A stretch of DNA of 64,000 nucleotides from Halicephalobus mephisto (GCA_009193035.1 SWDT01000048.1:1-64000), one strand, 5' to 3'; shown: positions 18,935 through 31,504, counted from the stretch's first letter. Made by a program: numbers and translations. The notes: generated by a model from the sequence alone, not told the origin.

Positions 18935-21900
18935 TTAACGGATAGGATCGACATGGTTATCGGGCATGAGGGAGAACGAGGATCGTCGGCGGTCGACGGG
19001 GGAATTGGGTTCTTCTGGGAGTTGTCGAGGAGCGTGTTGATGAGGAGACGAGGACTGAGGTGATCCGTGTTTTGAGTTATGCTTGGGAGAATTGGAGTAC
19101 GGACAACCAGAACTCTCTAATTCCTGGAAAATTTAAATTAAAAATCTTAAAAAATTCAAAAATATATTTAATAAACTTTAAAATTATAAATTTAAACATG
19201 TCCAAAATCATGTGAAATTTAATATAATTTCAATAAATACTAAAAAATTACAAAAATAGCACTTTAGAAACGGAAAATATAAATTTTTAGGTAAGTTGGT
19301 TTTCGATTTGCTGGCGGGAACACTTTTCTTTTATAAACGAGAGCGAAGTTGACGCCCGGAACAGAACGCCAAAAATTGAAGGTTTTTCACGAAGAAAATT
19401 TTAAAAATTCGATTATTTAAAAAAAATGTTTTTAAATTAATTTTTATTCATGAAAAAATTGAAAATTTAATAATTACTGAAAAAATAAAAAAATCGAAAT
19501 CCATCCAGTATCGGCCGAGTTACAGCGGTTTTAAATTCGAATTTTTCATAAAACATTTTATATTTTTAATTTAACTTTGAAAACAACTTTAATAATTTTG
19601 TATTTCGATTAAAATTGGATATTTAGATTTTTGATTTTTAAACTTACATTTTCTGTTGGAAAATTTACATAAATATGTTCGTTTTCTTCTCCTAAGTGGA
19701 ATTGAGGCAAATCTTCTTGTTGAGACCCATGGCTGATTGGACATTGTCCTAGGGAGTGCTTTTGAATGGGTTCTTTTGCTTGATCGAAACCGGCTCTCAG
19801 TTGATCCACCAAACAAGCCGTCAGAACCACCCAGGCTTGGCCCGCTCCTGGAAGATCTCTAACTGCTTCTTGCACCAGGACTACATCGATGAAGATCTCT
19901 CCTAGTTTCTCCCAGAAGTTGGAGTTGAAACCGTATGGCCTGAGGCAAGCATGGGCTTTTCCTGGAAAATAACAAATTAAAAAAAACTAAATTAAAAAAC
20001 TTTTTTGATTAATGTTTGTTTATAAAACGATCAATATCAAAGTTAAATTTTATTTTTGCATAAAAAAATAATATCCCAGCCTGTCAGAACGTTCCGGGCA
20101 ACCTGCGGATTTAATTTTAATTTTAATTTCGACCGCAATCGATCTGCCAGAACGTTGCGGACAATTTGCACAATTATTTTTTGCTTTAATTTTATCCCTC
20201 GACCGATCTGTCAGAATGTTGCAGGCAATCTGCGGATTTAAGTTTAATTTTAATTTTATTCTTGACTGATCTGTCAGAATGTTGCGGGCAATCTGCGGAT
20301 TAAATTTAAATTTAAATTTTTTTCTTGTTTGATCTGCCAGAATGTTGCGAGCAAATTGCGAATTAATTTTTTTTTAAATTTTATCTCTCGACCGATCTGC
20401 CAGAATGTTGCGAGCAAACTGCGGATTTTATTTTTGTTTTGATGTCGCCAAAAAGTCAAAACTCCCACACAGGACTTTTTTGACGTTAATGGAGAGAATT
20501 CTGGATCCTCGAGGGAGTAGTTAAGATTTTAAAGCTTCAACAATGTCAAGAAGCCTTCATTCAGAAGAAAATTAATCTTTTATTTTGACGTCAAATCTTT
20601 AAATTTCGTCTAATCTGAAAATAATTCTGTTTTTCCGACTAAAATTTGCAATGATGACAAAATTTAGGATTTTTGTGAAATTAGAAATTAAAAAACAAAA
20701 ATATTCAATTTTTAAAACTTTGGTATTTTTTAAATTTGGAACCTTTTTTGAAAAAAATTTTACAATAAAATTATTTTAAAAAATACATAAATTCTTTCAA
20801 AAATTTAATAATAATAAAAAAACTACTTTTTTATTAAGTAAAATTTTACAGTATTCCGCAAGTTGTTCTGTATAAAAATATATCGTATTTTATCAAAAAA
20901 AAAATATTTTTATTTTTTAACATTAAATATTTCGAAAATTTATATTTTTAAAAATTTAGTGATAAAAAGCAAATAAATTTTCTTCTTAAAATAAGATTCT
21001 ACAATATCCCTAATTCAAATTAAAATATTTAATATTTCGAAAAAAGCAATTTTTTTTAATAAAATATTTCAAAAATGAACGATAATTTTTCGAAATATTC
21101 AATTTTAAAAAATATTTTTTGTGACGAAATACAGTAGACCTTTGTATTTTTAGATTTTAAAATTTTTTACCACTAAATGTCCTAAAAGTCTACTGTACTT
21201 TTGTCATTTTTTAAAATTTTTCGGAAAGGAACCCACCAAGAAATCTCGGGTCCAAATCGCTCCCTGTATCTGTCCTCTTCCTGGGATCAACATCCAGATT
21301 CTTGATTATACAGTCAATCATTTTTACAGTAACTCTGGCGTGATCCCTGAGAGTCGCTATTCCTTCTTTAGACATGGCTGAGAGGAAAGTCCTCGTCGTG
21401 AAGATCTCTCGGGCCAGAGGCACTTGCTTCATCAGTCGTTCAAAAACCTAAAAATTAAGGTTATTATTTAATAGTTATACGATATTTGTGTACCGGATAT
21501 TTTTATACTAAGTATTTTTATACTAAATATTTGTGTACCAGATATTTGTGTACCGGTTATTTTTATACTAAATATTTTTATATTAAATATTTGTGTACCA
21601 GACATTTTTATACTAAATATTTTTACACTAAATATTTGTGTACCAGACATTTGTGTCTCAATTTTAATGACTTTAATGCAAAAATTTAAAAAAAATATTT
21701 TAAATAATTTTGTATTTTTCATTTGGAATTTTAAAAGCTACTCTGGATAATTTTCGTTTTTATGGAACCTGAATGTAAAATTTTAGATGGCTTTGAAATT
21801 GAAAAGTGCCTAGAATGAGGTAATCGAACCTGTAGATTTTAAATCTGAAGTCCAAATCAAAGATCTACTTTTAGAATCTTGGATTTTGAAGGCTAATGCT

Positions 21901-23001
21901 CGATCGGAACTTCTGAATTGGAAAATAAATATCCAGGAAATAAGTGCCACAACACGTACACTTCATGTGTCATATATCAACTAAAATTAAAAAAAACTAA
22001 CTTCTTCGAACACAGTTTCCACTCGTTTTCCTCCGTTTCTGGTTTGAAGTCGTTGCCAAGTGAATCTCAGAGATCGTTTTTGAAGTTTGCTCAATTTGGA
22101 TTCATAGTTATAGTGTCTGATTAATTTTCCGTCAGCGTCAAATCCTGCAAGTTATTTGAGTAATTTTACAGTACATTTATGTTCAAAATTCTGATTTAAG
22201 ATAGTGGCCACTAAATCAGTCACTATCCTTATAGTGAAATTTACTAGGATAGTGACTAGAAAGAATAATTTTTGAACACTATCCTTACAATTTCTATTGA
22301 CGATGAAAATTGCTAGAATAGTGACTAAAACAAGTAATTTTCGGACACTATCCAAAACTCATATTTACCGGGAATAGTGGCTATGTAATTAGTCATTGTC
22401 TTTGCAGTGAAAATCGTCGGGATAGTGACTGGAAGTAGCGATTTTTAGACACTATCCTGACAGTTTCCATTACTAGTACAAATCGTCAGGATAGTGACTG
22501 GAAGTAACGATTTTTAGACACTATTCGACATTTTTTAAACAAGGATAGTGTCCGTTTTTGATCACTACTCTCTGAGTACAAAGATAGTAAAAGAAGAAAA
22601 ATCAACTTTTTAGTCACTATCCAATCCCATAAAATCCATCAAAACTTACTGTGGACCTCGTCGCAGACAGAAGGCATACTCGAGGTCCTCCTGAGCTTGC
22701 CTTTGGCATCCAGATGAGTTCCATCTCCAGTTTCATCTGCAGGCAAACTGCACTCTGTTTTTTGTCTTATTGTCTTCCTGAAGTCGGAATCAGAAGAATA
22801 AACATGAATTTCGGGTATGAGTGAATTTTTTCTTCTGATGGATGGATTAGGATTTACAGATAAACGACCAGACAAAGAAGCCGGATCGACGGAACATCGT
22901 CTGCGAGATTTCGAAGATCTCCTGGATTGAGCACTGTCGCTGTTCCGTCGAGGATTCGGCTTATCCGCAGGTGAAGTCACAAACAAGAAAAAACGTCGCA
23001 T
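18935..23001 (-). CDS. Globin with long N- and C-terminal extensions, 402 aa
   Basis: Five exons: 23001-22650, 22144-22002, 21447-21237, 19961-19648, 19123-18935 (1209 nt in frame). Residues 1-117 are Ser/Arg-rich and probably disordered, with many possible kinase sites. The globin fold covers about 128-315: Leu-Arg-Phe-Thr-Trp at helix A, Phe181 near CD1, His201 in the distal (E7) position and His239 (Lys-Ala-His-Ala) in the proximal (F8) position; then Trp and Leu residues of helices G and H. A 90-residue tail is rich in His, Pro, Gln and Ser. Extended globins of this kind are common in Caenorhabditis, where many serve as neuronal gas or redox sensors rather than oxygen stores. Introns carry repeat arrays. 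A further upstream exon near 26.2 kb is possible. The exact nematode orthologue cannot be named. Confidence 0.85.
19310..19560. repeat. Diverged copy of the GGGGAACACTTTTC family
   Basis: Contains GGCGGGAACACTTTTCTTTT, AACAGAACGCCAAAAATTGA and AAATCCATCCAGTATCGGCC, lining up with 27660-27910 and 47990-48225. Lies in the last intron of the globin gene. Confidence 0.65.
20045..20445. repeat. Tandem array, unit about 65 bp (TTGCGRGCAA family)
   Basis: Six units of the pattern GAYCGATCTGYCAGAATGTT then GCGRGCAAWCTGCGGATTTA with an AT-rich spacer. Lies in globin intron 3. The same unit forms the array at 2005-2290. Confidence 0.85.
21480..21665. repeat. Tandem array with TATTTGTGTACCAGATATTT units
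   Basis: Alternating TATTTGTGTACC and TATTTTTATACTAAA units. The flank GTGTCTCAATTTTAATGACT resembles the end repeat of the element at 31505-32145. Lies in globin intron 2. Confidence 0.75.
22190..22635. repeat. Tandem array of the GGATAGTGAC hairpin unit
   Basis: The clearest unit, about 69 bp, reads GGATAGTGACTGGAAGTAGC, then GATTTTTAGACACTATCC, then a spacer that itself starts TGACAGTTT and ends AAATCGTCA. GGATAGTG and CACTATCC are perfect 8-bp inverted arms. Lies in globin intron 1. Confidence 0.85.
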
Positions 23002-23329
23002 TTTACAACAAAAATAAAAAAATCCAAAAATATTTTTAGAAGTTTTTGAAAGAGGATCGAAAGTAGTAAAGTTACCCTGAGGGAATCTTTTCTTATTTGG
23101 GGCGGAAAATTAAAATTTTTGAAGCAGAACAAACTCAAAGTTCGGTTATTTTGTGTACATAAATTTTGGAATTTTGGAAATTTTTTAAGTTTGAACAAAT
23201 TTTGCGACAAAAATTTTTTGCAAGTTTTTGAGGAATTTCGTAATTTTCGGATTTATAAACAAGTTATTTTTAGTGAATTACTAGATTACGGTAGTTGGAT
23301 GAGATTAAAGGACATCATGCAAGATTTTT

Positions 23330-23700
23330 GAAATTTTCAAAATTTACTGGATATTTTCGAACATTTTAGAAAAAAAACAAAATTCTGTAACTTTCGAATT
23401 TGGACTAAAAGTTTTTGAATTTCTTGTCGAGATAATTTTTGAAACTTTTTAAAAATTTTCAATTTCTACAATAATATAATTTTCGAACATTTTAGAAAAA
23501 AAAACAAAATTCTGTAACTTTTAAGTCTCGATTAGAAAGTTTTTGGATTTCTTATCGAGATAATTTTTGAAACTTTTTAAAGATTTTCAATTTCTACAAT
23601 AATATAATTTTCGAACATTTTAGAAAAAAAACAAAATTCTGTAACTTATAAGTCTCACCTAGAAAGTTTTTGAATTTCTTGTCGAGATAATTTTTTGCAC
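23330..23700. repeat. Three tandem units of about 123 bp
   Basis: Each contains TTTTCGAACATTTTAGAAAA, CAAAATTCTGTAACTT and GTTTTTGAATTTCTTGTCGA. The last motif ties it to the CGTGTCGAGACAATTTCG dispersed family. Confidence 0.75.
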
Positions 23701-23847
23701 AAATTTTTATTTTTCAATGTAATATAATCTTGGAATTTTTTAGAAATATATAAACATGAAATTTTGTAATTTGGAGTCTTGATTGGAAAGTTTTTAAAGT
23801 TCGAGCTAGGATAATTTTTCATAATTTCGTTTCAGACACGTCTATAC

Positions 23848-25997
23848 ATAAAAAAGCATAACTTTTGGTCCTGTAATAAATGAAAATCGTCGCTATTAAG
23901 TTTTAATTTTCATCACAAATGCCAAATATTCAAAAAAAATGAAGATGGTGTTACATTTCGAAATTGTTACGGGACCAAAAGTTACGCTTTTTGTATATAT
24001 TGAAGTTGTTTTTGGATAGTGATTTTGATAGCTCTAATAAATTTTGAATAGTGACTAAAAAGCTCTAATAAATTTCGAATAGTGACTAAAAAGTTCTAAT
24101 AAATTTTAAATAGTGACTAAAAAGTTCTAATAAATTTTGAATAGTGACTAAAAAGTTCTAATAAATTTTGAATAGTGACTAAAAAGCTCTAATAAATTTC
24201 GAATAGTGACTAAAAAGTTCTAATAAATTTCGAATAGTGACTAAAAAGCTCTAATAAATTTTAAATAGTGACTAAAAAGCTCTAATTTGAGTCGGAAAAA
24301 GACACTATCCAAAATCTCCACACATAAAAAGCGTAAATTTTGAATTAATAATAAGTTAAAATCGTCATTATTATTTTTTAATTTTCGTCACAAAAGTAAA
24401 ATACTTATTAAAAATACGATTTTTTTACATTTCGGAATTGTTAAAAATCAAAAATTACGTTTTTTGTCGTCTCCGTAATTACGTAAGTTAAGTTTTGCAA
24501 AATTAAACGAAAAGTTTCAATTTTCACGTGAGCCAGAAAATTATAAAATTTACATTTAAATAATTTTTCGAAATTTTATATTTTTTGTTTTTATAAATAA
24601 TTTAATTTTTAAAAAATATAAAAAATATAAAATTTACATTTAAATAATTTTTCAAAATTTTATACTTTTTGTTTTTATAAATAATGTAATTTTTAAAAAA
24701 TATAAAAATTAGAAAATTATAAAATTTTCGGTCCTGACAAGAAAATTCTAAAAATTCGCGTCGAGAAAATTTTTCAGAATTACGTAAGAAATAATTTTAA
24801 TTTTTAAAATAAATAATTTTTGATTTTTAAAATTGTGTTTTTAGAGCTTTCAAAAATAATAAAAAATTATGATTTCTGGTCCTGACGAGAAAATTTTGAA
24901 AATTTACATAAATACAATTTTTCAGAATTATGTTTAAAATTTGTCAGATTTTACAATATTTTAATTTTTCGTATTTTTACAATGAAATCACGAAACTTTG
25001 TTGAATTTGATTTTAAAATCAGAGATTTTCGGATTTTTAATTGTTTTTTATTTAAAAAAGCCACAAAATGCCTGGGGAAATTTGTTGTGTCAGAATATAT
25101 ATGAAATGCAATGTATTAATTATACTAATAACATTAAAAAGGAATATTAATAATATTTAAAGAGTTTGAATAAAATTAAAAAATTATTAAAATTTAAAAA
25201 AAATAAAAGTTATTTAAAAAATTTTAAAAAATATAAAAATTGTTTAAAAAATTAAAAAATATAAAAATTATTTAAAAAATATAAAAAATATAAAAATTAT
25301 TTAAAAAATTTGAAAATTGTTTAAAAAATATAAAAATTATAAAAATTATTTAAAAAATATAAAAATTATTTAAAAAATTTGAAAATTGTTTAAAAAATTA
25401 AAAAATATAAAAATTACTTAAAAATATTTAAGCATTTTTAAAAATAGAAGAATTAATTTGAAAATATTTTCGGAAATATTAAAAACAGAAATAAATTAGA
25501 TCGTTATTAGAGGGATTGACTTCTGAAGCCAGACAGAATCCAAAAATTTTGTATTAAAGTACAAATTTTTTAAAATCTCTCAAAATTTAATTTAGAAATA
25601 TATAATTTTTTATTTTGTTTGTTAAAATAGAAAATAAAATTTTTTTGAAATTAGATTTTGGAAGTTTTTGAAATTTTATCAAAGATTTTTTATTTTTAAT
25701 TGAAATTTAAAGTTAATGAAAAATGTCTTAAACTTTTTTTTATCAGAATTCCCTATTTCTAGACTCTCTACTGCTATCAGAATTCCTCCCTTAGACTCCT
25801 ACCTCCGTCAGAACCCCCTCCACCCAGGCTTTTTATACACCCAAAAAAGGTAACTTTTGGTACAGTAGTAAATGGAAATCGTCACTATTAGGTTACAATT
25901 TTCGTCACAAATACTAAATATTCATAAAAATGTGACGATTGTGTTGTATTTCACAATTGTTACAAGGCCGAAAGTTACGCTTTTTTGTGTGTACCAT
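23848..25997. repeat. Three copies of a roughly 155-bp foldback MITE plus a 31-bp array
   Basis: Copies at about 23848-24000, 24310-24470 and 25835-25997. Ends are inverted: AAAAAGCATAACTTTTGGTC at one side and GACCAAAAGTTACGCTTTTT at the other, with a conserved interior (AAATCGTC, TTTTCGTCACAAAT). Between the first two copies, 24030-24300 is an array of about nine 31-bp units AATAGTGACTAAAAAGYTCT-AATAAATTTYG. 24480-25500 is AT low-complexity sequence. 25740-26100 repeats CTATCAGAACCCCCTCC-like pyrimidine-rich units. Confidence 0.75.
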
Positions 25998-26125
25998 TAT
26001 CAAAAATCTCTCCATCCAAATTCTATACCTCTATCAGAACCCCCTCCACCCAGACTTCCTACTTCTATCAGAACCCTTCTCCCCTAGACCCCTTCGCTCC
26101 ATTAGAAACCCCTCTGTGAACTTAC

Positions 26126-26286
26126 TCATCATCGAGTTTCATCAAATTATGAAAGCTCTTCCTGTGTTCCCTGGCTCTGATCACTCCGGGGAGGACCAAG
26201 CCGGATCCTTGAAAGATCAAAAAATCCATAATCGGAAAGTTCCCATTTTCGGAAGACAAATCCGAAGTTGAGGCCATTATCCACTT
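26126..26286 (-). CDS. Candidate exon, possibly a first exon (51 aa)
   Basis: Flanked by a good acceptor (GGGAATTTTAG) at its 5' end and a strong donor (GATGA|GTAAGT) at its 3' end on the minus strand. Read from the ATG at 26277 it encodes 50 complete residues with nematode-like codon use, rich in Ser and hydrophobic residues, ending in Met-Lys-Leu-Asp-Asp before a phase 2 junction. The acceptor nine bases before the ATG would suit trans-splicing. No matching phase 2 exon with a good acceptor was found before the globin ATG at 23001; a weak GGAACAG acceptor inside globin exon 1 would fit. An alternative frame is also open and ends in TAA at about 26143, so the frame is not settled. No family recognised. 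Confidence 0.4.
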
Positions 26287-26554
26287 CTAAAATTCCCACA
26301 ATAAACAATTTAAAAAATGTTTAAACGTCAAAATGACGAAATGAGTCCCGGGAGACAATAAGATTTGAAACAAAAAGGAGGAGCAAGTCCTCATTTCCTG
26401 CCTACGGCAAGAATCTTTGTTCCAAGAGGGTCTTCATGCAAATTGAGACTTCTCAAAAGCCAAATCCGGGGGAGAAGTTTTTTCATTTTGAGCAAAAAAG
26501 AGAAAAAACAAAAGTATCAGATGAAACTGCGGAGGTGGAAAATTCAAGCATCAA

Positions 26555-26935
26555 AGGATAGTGTCTGCAAATATAAGAAAGTTTCTAGATAGTGTCTGCA
26601 AATAAGAAAGTTTCTGGATAGTGTCCAAAAACTTTCAAAATTCTTCCAGTCACTATTCTGATGACTATTATCCCTAACAAAATGACTGGAATAGTATTTG
26701 TAAAAAGTTGTCAAAATCAAGAAAATAGTGACTGCAGATGAAAAATTTCAGGATAGTGTTTAAAATTGTTAAATTCAGTCACTATCATGAAGATTTCTAC
26801 TACCAGTAGAAATTGCAAGAATAGTGTCCGAAAATTGTTCCTTTTAATCACTATCCTGACGATTTCTACTACCAGGGAAAATTTCGAATAGTATCCAAAA
26901 ATTGTTTCAATTAGTTACTATTTTAGTTATTTCTA
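26555..26935. repeat. Array of the GGATAGTGTCC/AGTCACTATC unit
   Basis: Degenerate tandem copies of the same hairpin unit as at 22190-22635, in the opposite orientation. Confidence 0.75.
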
Positions 26936-27340
26936 TTCTGAAATAATAATTTTTCCGAGAAATTATCAAGACTAACAAAATAAACACCACTATTTCGGTC
27001 TATTAGAGGTTCAATTCTCTAATGTAATCTTAGTTCTGTAATTTAAATGCCCGATTTAAAAAATAAATAATTACAAAATTACTTACAAAGTATACCGAGA
27101 GATTTTCAATTAAAATTTTTTTAATTCACTAATTAAGTGGATTTTGGCAATTTTTCAAATTTAAATAATTTAGAAATACGAAAATCTTTTTCTTACATAA
27201 AAAGTACAAAGTACATTTTGAAACACAACGGCAAAAGTTAAGAGCTGGCTTTATAGCATGTCGGTCACAATTTTCCATTTTTACAAATGAATCAAATTAA
27301 TATTAGAACAGAATGTCAAAAGTCACAACTTAACTTTATA

Positions 27341-27920
27341 GCAAAAGGGGAACACTTTTCTTTTATAAAAATAAACCTAATCAGTTTTGGAAAAGAATGT
27401 CAAGTCGAAATTTAACTTTATAGCAAAAGGGGAACACTTTTCTTTTGTAAAAAAGAGTAGAATTAATTTCAAAACAAAACTGTAAAGCTTAGAAGTTGGC
27501 ATTATAACACAAGGGGAACACTTTTCATGTGCAGAAATAAGTGAAATGGGTTTCAAAGAAAAACTACAAAGTTTAGGAGCTAGTTTTGTAGTACAAAGGA
27601 ACATTTTTCTTTTTTTAAAAATAAACCAAATGAACTTTGGAACGAAACACCGAAAATCAAAATCTACTTTTGTAACTTACAGGGAACACTTTTCTTTTAC
27701 AAAAAAAATCGAAACTTTGGAACAAAACGCCAAAATTGAAAACTATTTTTTTCAAATGAAAAAACTCCTTAAATATGAAATTTTTCGATAAAAAACTTTT
27801 TTATTTTTATATTTTCCGACATAAAATGAAACTTCAAGCTCATCTAAACCTAATAAAAAAAGAATTATTGAAATCCACTCAATATTCGCTGAATTGGAGC
27901 GATTTTAAATTTGAATTTTC
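27341..27920. repeat. Repeat block duplicated at 47815-48230
   Basis: Four or five degenerate units of GCAAAAGGGGAACACTTTTC, then a unique stretch (AAATATGAAATTTTTCGATA; CGACATAAAATGAAACTTCA; CTCATCTAAACCTAATAAAA; GAATTATTGAAATCCACTCA) that is nearly identical to 48080-48222. Similarity ends at about 27905. Confidence 0.85.
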
Positions 27921-28394
27921 GGGCCAGTATAATAAAAGTCAAAAAACAAAAGCAAAAAAGTCTCCGAGGAATGTCTGTTTTTACAGCTAAAATTATCTTC
28001 GAATTTCTTGGATTCCAAACTTCCGAAAAAAGTCGTTCAAATAAAAAATAATATTATTCTAAAACGTTCGAAAATTTTATCGAAGATTTTTCTCCCAAAA
28101 AATACAGTAAAAAAAATCAGAAAATTTCACACAAAAAAATAAAATTTTTACAATTTTTAGTGAAAATTAATTTCCGACATTTTTTAATTTTTAAAGTAAC
28201 TTAAATTTCGAAGCAAAAATAATTTTTTAAAAATTTTTAAACTACATAAACTTTTTAAAAAATATCTATTGAATTACGACAAATTAGATACCAGACTGAA
28301 ATTTCCAAGACAGGAAACATTAATTTTTAATGAAATTCTGTGAAAAATAAAAAGCAAACTATTTTACATATTTTTAGAAAAGACAACTCACAAA

Positions 28395-29260
28395 AAAGGT
28401 ACATGGTACACAATGAGTGGATACAGTCAAAACGGTTCTGATGTATCTGATACATTAAAACCATTTTGATATACTTTTTTGTGTACAAAGTAAGACGGAA
28501 TAACTAGAGTAATGCACAAAAGTGGGTATATGGCATACAATGAATGAACACCTTCAAAACGATTCTGATTTATCTAATATATCATATTCAATGTACCGAT
28601 GCATGAAGTTGACATCAGTGCATTGTATATAATGCACCAGTGTATTAAATATAATATATCTAATACATTAAAACCATTTTGATATACTTTTTTGTGTACA
28701 AAGTAAGACAGAATAATCAGAGTAATGCACAAAAGTGGGTATATGGCATACAATGAATGAACACCTTCAAAACGATTCTGATGTATCTAATATATCATAT
28801 TCAATGTACCGATGCATGAAGTTGACATCAGTGCATTGTATATAATGCACCAGTGTATTAAATATAATATATCTAATACATTAAAACCATTTTGATATAC
28901 TTTTTTGTGTACAAAGTAAGACGGAATAATCAGAGTAATGCACAAAAGTGGGTATATGGCATACAGTGAATGAAAACATTAAAACGATTCTGATTTATCA
29001 GATACATTATAGTTAATCCATTGATATATTAACTTGACATCAGTGCATTGTATATAATGCACCAGTGTATTAAATATAATATATCCAATACATTAGAGCC
29101 GTTTTAATGCATTCTTTTTGTACAGGATAAGACAGAATAACTGGAGCAATAAACAAAAAAGAGCACATGGCATACAATGAATGGATACATTAAGTTGATA
29201 TCGATACATTAAACACAATGTATCTGATACATTAGAGCTGTTTTAATGCACTATTTTTGT
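28395..29260. repeat. Satellite-like array, unit about 213 bp
   Basis: GATTCTGATNTATCTAATAT recurs at 28561, 28774 and 28986, giving periods of 213 and 212 bp. The first two full units are almost identical (ACCGATGCATGAAGTTGACA; ATAATGCACCAGTGTATTAA; GGCATACAATGAATGAACAC). A further degenerate unit extends to about 29260. Confidence 0.9.
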
Positions 29261-29439
29261 GTGGAATTTGAAAGCATCTATCATATTTCTGCTTTCACTA
29301 TTCCAAAAATAATTTCAAGTTATAAAAATTCAATTCAAAAACCTCTCGAGATGTCAAAAAGTGAAAATTAAAAACGTCAAATTCCGTGTTAGCTCCTGGG
29401 TAGTTATGAAACACGTTTCAAACGTAATTCAAAAAGGGA

Positions 29440-30010
29440 CTATGTGGCACTTGTGTCCCAGACATTTATATTCTAACCATTTGTGTCCCGAGGATATATG
29501 CCCCAATCCAGCAGTTAGAACTGAACAAAAAGTGCTTACGATGGAGTAATCGGATTTGTGGATCTGAAATCATAATCAACAGTTGACCTTCAGAATCCAG
29601 GACTCTGACTTCAGATTCAGAACCTACGAGTGCGAGTACTTCATCCTAGGCACTCATTGTTCCGATTTAAAAATATATAAAATTGGTTATACGGTACATA
29701 TGTCCTAACTACATGTGTCCCAAGTATTCAGTTTCCAATTCCGCAGTCATAATTAACCAAAAAGTGCTTATAATGACAATACCGGGCCTGTAGATTCTGA
29801 ATCTGAAATCACAATCAACAGTTGACCTTCAGAATCCAGGATTCTGGAGATTTATTTTCAATTCTGATTTCAGAATTTCAAAAACATCCTTAAAGTAAAA
29901 CGAAAGTACTTTTTACGCAATCAAATCCGTAGATTCTGAATCTGAAATCATAATCAATAATTGGCCTTCAGAATCCAGGATTCTGGAGATTTATTTTCAA
30001 TTTTAAGAAT
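29440..30010. repeat. Composite repeat: TGTGTCCCAGACATTT and GATTCTGAATCTGAAATC families
   Basis: Two segments with TGTGTCCCAGACATTT or CATGTGTCCCAAGTAT, each followed by ACAAAAAGTGCTTA and by GATTCTGAATCTGAAATCA ... CAACAGTTGACCTTCAGAAT, CCAGGATTCTG. The second motif occurs three times, at about 29555, 29790 and 29930. Confidence 0.7.
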
Positions 30011-30859
30011 ATCTAAAATTTCATTTCGAAATTTCATAAAAAATAAAAATTTAACTAAAATGGTTTTTAAAATTCCATAAAAAATTATTTAAAGTAGATT
30101 TTTAATTTTCGAATTAAAATTGTGAAAATTAAAACATAAATGGCCGGGACACGAATTTTACGAAATGAAAAAGGTCTAATTTGTGAAGAAACGTAATTTC
30201 CACCTAATTTTAAAATAAACTAAAATTAAAAATACAGGAAAAGATTAATTTTTTTAAATATTTTTTATTTAAATACGTAAAAGTTTTTAATTTCCTCAAA
30301 ATTCAGTTTTTTATTTTTTTCATTTTACTATCAGAAGAATTATTGTACTTTTAAAAAATTTAAAAATTATTTAAAAAATCTTAGTTTTTTGCAAAATTAT
30401 CTCGACAGAAATTTTAAAAAAATTTTATATTATTTCAAAATTTAAAAAAAATTTTTATATTATTTCAAAAATTTTTATATTATTTCAAAATTTAAAAAAA
30501 AACTTTTTTATAAAATTATTTCAACAGAAATTTTCGGAAAACTTAAAAATTATATTGTTTCAAAAATTTCGAAATTGTGTTATTTTGGAAATTACGAATT
30601 GCTGTTTTTACGAAATTGTCCCGATGGGAATATTCATAACCTTTCAGAAAGTTTCGAAATTATATTATTTAAAAAATTTCAAATTGATATTTTTACAAAG
30701 TTGTTTTTGACGAAAATTTTTAGAATTTTATAAAAAATTTCCAAAACTCGAAATTTCAGAAATTTTCGAAAATTTCTATAAAACTTGAAAATTTCAAAAA
30801 CTTTTCTAATTTTTTAAGCACTAACGTTTTGGACCAATTGCCAGAAATACCATGATAAT

Positions 30860-31170
30860 TATTGGCGATGAGTCACACTTTGCCAAAGTGTCCACATGAT
30901 TTTAAAACCAACTGTCGACATCACGGACTACAATGACAAAGATTATAATTATTGGCATTAAGGGACATTTCGCCAATAATATCAATTTATTTCTCGGCAT
31001 TAAGGGACATTTCGCCAATGATTTAAATCTACTTTTTGGCATTGAGGGACATTTCGCCAATAATATCAATTTATTTCTTGGCATTAAGGGACATTTCGCC
31101 AATAATATAAATTTATTTCTTGGCATTGAGGGACATTTCGCCAATGATTTAAATCTGCTTTTTGGCATTT
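30860..31170. repeat. Tandem array of GGCATTRAGGGACATTTCGC
   Basis: Six to seven units of about 46-47 bp, each ending CCAATNAT plus an AT-rich spacer. The pattern keeps one frame open on each strand by chance. Same family, reverse orientation, as 62755-63900. Confidence 0.85.
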
Positions 31171-31504
31171 TTGAACATTATCAATTTTTAAGATTTTATT
31201 CATTTTTTAAATTTGCAGTATCTTGAATATGTTAAAAATAGCATTGGACTACAGAACTGAAAGATTTAAAACTTACCGTTGATGATTGTATTTTCTTAAA
31301 TTTCTTCCGGAAAATAAATGTGAAAACATTTTTCTTCAAAAAAATATAATCTAAATTTTTGAAATTTTTCAGAAACTATAAACGGGAGCGCCATAAAATA
31401 AACATAATGTACAATGAAAATTCCTATTTTTTAAATTTAAAATTTTTTCAAAAAATTTTCCACAACGAATTTACTCAAAAATAAAAAAGGATAAAAACGT
31501 AGTG

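Noticed and set aside
20056..20468. Open frames on both strands in the 20-kb array
   Set aside because: Translations of the TTGCGAGCAA tandem repeat.
22190..24310. Regularly spaced short repeats resembling a CRISPR array
   Set aside because: The host is a nematode, there are no cas genes, repeats and spacers drift together, and the same unit occurs in many introns; this is satellite DNA.
30933..31226. Open frame of 97 codons with a repeated Gly-His-Phe-Ala-Asn pattern
   Set aside because: It is the direct translation of the GGCATTRAGGGACATTTCGC tandem array and a minus-strand frame is equally open; no splice sites or flanking coding sequence.
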